DNA of 17,091 bases, from positions 1 through 17,091 of the forward strand of contig JAEYUO010000104.1 of assembly GCA_023432465.1 (NCBI GenBank), read 5' to 3'. Below, one piece after another: positions 14,247-17,091 of this stretch. Position 1 is the stretch's first letter; the number at the start of each line of letters is the position of its first letter. The notes under the pieces are model-generated. The model was not told the origin of the DNA, did not search any database, and was given only the letters and a program-made list of their open reading frames with translations. This DNA comes from Planctomycetota bacterium (GTDB lineage Bacteria > Planctomycetota > Phycisphaerae > Phycisphaerales > UBA1924). Both the position numbers and the translations under genes were made by a program.

Positions 14247-14933
14247 ATGCCACCTCGCCGGATCATCGTGTTGGCAGCGGTCTGCCTGCTCGCAGGCCTT
14301 CTCACAAATCTTGCTGTGGGCATCCTTGCTCCATTGGTGTTGGACGCTCCGCCAGTTGAGATCACGCGGCCATTCAATGGCGACGGCCGAACACGATCGG
14401 CATTCTGGTCAGTGACGATGGTGACAGTTGATGAAGTCCTGCCCGACCGCGAAGACCCACGCGAGGTCGCCCGAACGTATCACATCGCGGCCGATCGAGA
14501 GTACTTCAAGCTTGAGGCACTCCCTGAGCGTCCCCCGCGCCCGACTGCTCCCCAGCGGAAATGGCGTCACTACGACGCCGGCTGGCCCTTCCGCTCCTTC
14601 TGGGGTTGGTCAAACGAACCCACGAAGATCGGCGGATCGGTTAGCGGCGTGGGCTACATGGAGGACTGCGATGTGAGGCGCGGCCTGATCTGGCTGCCCT
14701 ATCTCGTCTCCCGAGAGTCCTACATGCCCACTGAAACCTGGGTGCCGGTCCTCCCGCTATGGCCCGGCCTGATCGCCAACTCCCTCATCTATGGCCTTGC
14801 TTGGTGCGCGCTGCTCGCAACGCCCATCGCCTTCCGCCGCGCGCTGCGTCGCCGCCGTGGCCAATGCGTCAAATGCGGTTATGACTGCTCATCATCTGGC
14901 CGCAAATGCCCGGAGTGCGGTACAACCCGCTAA
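14247..14933 (+). CDS. Membrane protein with C-terminal zinc ribbon, planctomycete type
   Basis: A 228-residue protein. An N-terminal helix (residues ~5-32) is followed by a ~135-residue extracytoplasmic part rich in tryptophan and arginine (WRHYDAGWPFRSFWGWSNEP), a second membrane helix (~173-195), a basic stretch and a terminal ribbon CVKCGYD...CPECGTTR (C207, C210, C221, C224) in the cytoplasm. Proteins of this build are abundant in Phycisphaerae genomes and have no known function. It is the only plus-strand gene in the scoA-scoB interval, visibly less GC-rich than the genes outside, and is flanked on both sides by the related hairpin-rich elements. A perfect palindrome and TAAACT precede its ATG. 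Confidence 0.8.
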   Translation: MPPRRIIVLAAVCLLAGLLTNLAVGILAPLVLDAPPVEITRPFNGDGRTRSAFWSVTMVTVDEVLPDREDPREVARTYHIAADREYFKLEALPERPPRPTAPQRKWRHYDAGWPFRSFWGWSNEPTKIGGSVSGVGYMEDCDVRRGLIWLPYLVSRESYMPTETWVPVLPLWPGLIANSLIYGLAWCALLATPIAFRRALRRRRGQCVKCGYDCSSSGRKCPECGTTR

Positions 14934-14952
14934 CTCATGCGACCTACCTCTT

Positions 14953-15129
14953 CGCCCGGAAGGGCGATCGATGGTTGGCAGGCACTTCATTGCCTGCAAG
15001 GCAGGCGCAAGCCAACCCCGTCCGGAGGACGGACGACTCGTCTGGACTCTTCCAGCAGCAAGTCGCCCCACCGCCCCATTCCACGCTTGCGTGCCTTCAA
15101 GCCGGGCCGGGGTTTGAGGCCACTGCATC
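14953..15129 (+). repeat. Hairpin-rich element, copy 2
   Basis: About 177 nt with the same build as copy 1 (13996-14182): CGCCC/GGGCG with GGAA loop (14953-14966), a long compound hairpin closed by GGTTGGC/GCCAACC (14973-15017) containing GCAGGCA/TGCCTGC, then CGTCC/GGACG (15019-15031), GACGA/TCGTC (15032-15042) and CTGGA/TCCAG (15042-15055). It ends with the shared 3' block (15088-15129), which matches copy 1 over its first 18 nt exactly and differs mainly by a 7-nt deletion. It begins 20 nt after the stop of the ribbon gene and ends 10 nt before the end of the ygiT-like gene. No gene is seen in 14934-15138. Confidence 0.65.
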
Positions 15130-15138
15130 CTCGCGTCA

Positions 15139-15363
15139 TCACGCAGCGAACGATCGCACCTCGACCTGCACACCACTCCCGACAGCTGCTTGAGCCTGCT
15201 GGAGCAAGTCTGAAGTGACTCTCTCGTCGACGTACTGCTCACCGCAGTTTTCACACACCTGAGCCGGAACGCCCTTGAACACGATCGTGGACTCTCCACG
15301 CTCAAGTGTCACGGTCACAAGTCCCGCGGCCGTCATGCCAGTTTTACAAATTGCGCACTTCAT
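15139..15363 (-). CDS. YgiT/MqsA-type zinc-finger protein, probable antitoxin
   Basis: A 74-residue protein of the YgiT-type zinc-finger family (the N-terminal part of MqsA). It has MKCAICKTGM (C3, C6) and VPAQVCENCGEQYVDE (C37, C40), the defining four-cysteine pattern. No DNA-binding HTH follows, unlike full-length MqsA. The ATG at 15363 is favoured since GAAGAGG lies 8 nt upstream and family members begin MKCxxC; the ATG at 15369 overlaps the upstream stop as ATGA and is also possible. It follows the DUF4258 gene directly, and that pairing is a recurrent toxin-antitoxin arrangement. The antitoxin role is inferred from family and context. Confidence 0.85.
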   Translation of the reverse strand: MKCAICKTGMTAAGLVTVTLERGESTIVFKGVPAQVCENCGEQYVDERVTSDLLQQAQAAVGSGVQVEVRSFAA

Positions 15364-15365
15364 GG

Positions 15366-15650
15366 TCATCGCCTCTTCAGGAACCCGGGAAGCCATCGCT
15401 CCAGAGTCGGTTCGTACACTGTGACGATAATGATCGTATCCGCCTGCACATCGAAGCACGCCAAGACATGGACCGGCCTGCGATCAGACCATCCCAGGAG
15501 CAGTTTCATCGGAAACGGCTGCTCGGTCGGGTAGTCTTCGACGACCCTTGCATCTTCGACGACCAGCCGGATGTCAAGCTCGGAGATCCCTCGCTCAAAC
15601 ATCCGCTGCATCGCGTGGACCCGAAAAATGAACTTCGGGTCCTCCGTCAC
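15366..15650 (-). CDS. DUF4258 protein, probable toxin of an MqsR-like pair
   Basis: A 94-residue DUF4258 protein: FRVHAMQRMFERGISELDIR (residues 9-28), VVEDYPTEQPFPMKLLLGW and RPVHVLACFDVQADTIIIVT, then VYEPTLERW, all family blocks in order. DUF4258 proteins paired with YgiT-type zinc fingers are taken to be MqsR/RelE-like RNase toxins. The start is GTG at 15650, overlapping the scoA TGA as GTGA; no later start keeps the conserved histidine (H12). Its reading is therefore coupled to scoA. The codon usage and lower GC differ from the flanking CoA-transferase genes. Toxin activity has not been shown from sequence alone. Confidence 0.85.
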   Translation of the reverse strand: MTEDPKFIFRVHAMQRMFERGISELDIRLVVEDARVVEDYPTEQPFPMKLLLGWSDRRPVHVLACFDVQADTIIIVTVYEPTLERWLPGFLKRR

Positions 15651-16453
15651 TTCCTCACCGTCCTCTGCTCAATCCTCTTCTCGCTCACGGTCTTCACGAT
15701 CCGGTCCACGTAGTTCCCCGGTGTGTGCACCCCATCCGCCTCAAGCTCACCCAGCCCCACCACCTCCTCAACTTCCGCCATCACAAACGCCGCGGCGGTC
15801 GCCATCATCGGGTTGAAGTTCCGCGACGTCTTCCGGTACACCAGGTTCCCAAACGGGTCCGCCTTGTGCGCCTTCACCAGCGTCAGGTCCGCATACAGCC
15901 CCGTCTCCAGCACATACTCCCGCGCCTCGCCGCTCTGCACAGCGCTTCCACCCGCCTTCCCCTCCCGCCCCGCAAATCCGCGGCCGGGAATCGTGGCCCC
16001 ACCGACACCCTGGCTCGGACGCAGCAGCTTCCGAGTCTCCTTCCCATCCGCCACCACAGTCCCCGCGCCGGTCGCCGTGTAGAACGCCGGAATCCCCGCG
16101 CCCCCCGCGCGGATGCGCTCCGCCAGCGTCCCCTGCGGGTTGAACTCGACCTCAAGCTCCCCCTGCAGGAACTGCTTCTCAAACGTCGCGTTCTCGCCGA
16201 CGTACGAGCTGATCATCTTGCGGATCTGCCGCGTCTGGAGCAGCAGCCCCAGCCCCCAGTCATCCACGCCCGCGTTGTTGCTGATGCACGTCAGCCCCTT
16301 CACGCCGCTGTCGCGCAGTGCGATGATGAGCTGCTCCGGAATCCCGCACAGCCCGAACCCCCCCACCATCACCGTCATCCCATCGCGGATGACACCCTTC
16401 GCCTTCAGATCGGCGAACGCCTCGGCAGTCGTCTTGAAGAGCTTGTTGGCCAT
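15647..16453 (-). CDS. scoA: 3-oxoacid CoA-transferase subunit A
   Basis: Alpha subunit partner of ScoB. It has 268 residues from the ATG at 16453; a family member is usually ~232-236. It has MVGGFGLCGIPEQLI (residues ~29-43), SNNAGVDDWGLGLLL, GELEVEFNPQGTLAERIRAGGAGIPAFYT and KADPFGNLVYRKTSRNFNPMMATA, and an intact end VDRIVKTVSEKRIEQRTVRK. The extra length is one insertion of ~31 residues (residues ~144-174; bases 15932-16024), a Gly/Arg/Ser-rich stretch between GKETRKL and GEAREYVLE. TACTGT ends 6 nt before the ATG. Its stop overlaps the DUF4258 start. An upstream extension of the frame to 16561 passes through repeat DNA and is not coding. Confidence 0.95.
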   Translation of the reverse strand: MANKLFKTTAEAFADLKAKGVIRDGMTVMVGGFGLCGIPEQLIIALRDSGVKGLTCISNNAGVDDWGLGLLLQTRQIRKMISSYVGENATFEKQFLQGELEVEFNPQGTLAERIRAGGAGIPAFYTATGAGTVVADGKETRKLLRPSQGVGGATIPGRGFAGREGKAGGSAVQSGEAREYVLETGLYADLTLVKAHKADPFGNLVYRKTSRNFNPMMATAAAFVMAEVEEVVGLGELEADGVHTPGNYVDRIVKTVSEKRIEQRTVRK

Positions 16454-16459
16454 GGGGAA

Positions 16460-16465
16460 ACAGTA
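16460..16465 (-). promoter_or_regulatory. Candidate leaderless -10 box of scoA (TACTGT)
   Basis: TACTGT on the minus strand followed by 6 nt and the scoA ATG; no Shine-Dalgarno. The AT-rich inverted repeat 16471-16559 lies immediately upstream. Confidence 0.45.
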
Positions 16466-16470
16466 TCTTC

Positions 16471-16559
16471 GATTTTGGATTTTGGATTTTGGACTGCGGA
16501 TTGCCGGAACGGCCCACTGACGCAAGCGGCCCCGCAGCCTCAATCCAAAATCCAAAATC
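16471..16559. repeat. AT-rich heptamer inverted repeat between nrdR and scoA
   Basis: The left arm is three tandem GATTTTG heptamers (16471-16491), the right arm CAATCCAAAATCCAAAATC (16541-16559); the arms match at 18 of 19 positions. The stem is extended inward by CTGCGG (16494-16499) and CCGCAG (16532-16537). The right arm runs into the nrdR stop codon, so the element may end nrdR transcription and insulate scoA. It shares its motif with the repeat at 13431-13455. Confidence 0.75.
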
Positions 16560-17046
16560 AAAACAGCTTCGCCTGGTCCTTCACGTCCTTCGGCTGCGCA
16601 GCAAGCCCCTTCAACTCTTCCACGAACTGCCCCACGTTCTCGAACTGGTAATACTCGCTCGCAAACCGCACATACGCCACGCTGTCCAGCGGTCGCAGCT
16701 TCGCCATCACCTTCTCACCGATGATCCGGCTCGGAACCTCCCGCTCAAACTCGCGGTGCACCTCTTCCTCGATCTCATCGACGAGCACAACCTTCGCCTC
16801 CTCCGCGACCGGCCGCTTCCCGATCGCCGCATTCACGCCCCGCAGCACGTTCTCCCGGTTGAACGGCACGTGCGTCCCGTCCCGCTTCACCACCATCAGC
16901 CGGGCCGATTCCTCCACCCGCTCATACGTCGTGAACCGCTTGCTGCACTTCAGGCATTCGCGCCGGCGACGAACCACCCGCCCCGCATCGCTGGCGCGGC
17001 TGTCGATCACCTTGTCGTCGTTGGCTTCACAAAATGGGCAGATCAC
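16558..17046 (-). CDS. nrdR: Transcriptional repressor NrdR
   Basis: ATP/dATP-sensing repressor of ribonucleotide reductase genes. It has 162 residues, typical of NrdR. The zinc ribbon is CPFCEANDDKVIDSR...RRRRECLKCSKRFTTYERVE (C3, C6, C31, C34), followed by the ATP-cone: VVKRDGTHVPFNRENVLRGV, then VAYVRFASEYYQFENVGQF near the end. The start is GTG at 17046 with AGAGGAA 8 nt upstream, so it looks leadered. No ribonucleotide reductase gene is in the window. The residue order and length are entirely ordinary. Confidence 0.96.
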   Translation of the reverse strand: MICPFCEANDDKVIDSRASDAGRVVRRRRECLKCSKRFTTYERVEESARLMVVKRDGTHVPFNRENVLRGVNAAIGKRPVAEEAKVVLVDEIEEEVHREFEREVPSRIIGEKVMAKLRPLDSVAYVRFASEYYQFENVGQFVEELKGLAAQPKDVKDQAKLF

Positions 17047-17091
17047 GCGGCCGCTTCCTCTACGCTCAAGCGGTCGCCCCCACTCCGGGGG

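Noticed and set aside
13996..15129. Integron cassette with attC sites around the gene at 14247
   Set aside because: The arrangement of gene and structured repeats is suggestive, but the ends do not show the RYYYAAC and GTTRRRY core sites, and no integrase is present.
17077..17091. C-run followed by G-run hairpin at the right edge
   Set aside because: It is cut by the window end and cannot be judged.
1..17091. CRISPR array, tRNA, rRNA, phage or transposase genes
   Set aside because: No regular spacer-repeat array, tRNA-like fold, rRNA segment or transposase motif was seen on reading both strands.

Overview
The window is GC-rich bacterial DNA, most likely from a planctomycete of the Phycisphaerae type. 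The support for this is the paired-cysteine ribbons of the CxxCGYD...CPECG kind (in the genes at 10648 and 14247), a membrane protein combining a ribbon with Yip1-like helices, a HExxH/PDZ protease resembling the planctomycete DUF1570 type, and Kdo-synthesis genes that imply an LPS-type outer membrane. The lineage is an inference from protein style; there is no rRNA in the window.

Layout. (1) 1-4275, minus strand: a run of YciA-type thioesterase, STAS anti-anti-sigma-like protein, purN, exported HExxH/PDZ metalloprotease and dnaX (cut by the window edge). (2) 4323-7288, plus strand: DinB-like protein, nadB and a small lipoprotein. (3) 7293-8925, minus strand: kdsC and kdsD, converging on the lipoprotein with only 4 bp between and divergent from scpA. 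(4) 9000-12604, plus strand: scpA, a four-helix membrane protein, a ribbon/Yip1-like membrane protein and a double zf-TFIIB-type protein. (5) 12701-16453, minus strand: scoB and scoA, the two halves of a 3-oxoacid CoA-transferase, which are normally adjacent but here lie 2.3 kb apart. Between them are a small membrane protein, two related hairpin-rich elements flanking a membrane/ribbon protein of the opposite strand, and a DUF4258/YgiT-type toxin-antitoxin-like pair whose first gene overlaps the scoA stop by 4 nt. (6) 16558-17046, minus strand: nrdR.

Three things stand out. First, about ten genes, mostly those that begin transcription units, have a TANNNT hexamer ending 5-8 nt (mostly exactly 6) before the start codon and no Shine-Dalgarno sequence. 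Several internal or leadered genes (scpA, the zf-TFIIB gene, the ygiT-like gene) have clear Shine-Dalgarno sequences instead. This is the signature of leaderless transcripts. Second, the scoA/scoB pair appears split by a lower-GC accessory block. Third, that block contains two ~180-nt hairpin-rich elements that share their 3' end and order of hairpins while differing in stem sequence, a candidate structured repeat or RNA family. No CRISPR array, tRNA, rRNA or transposase gene was seen.
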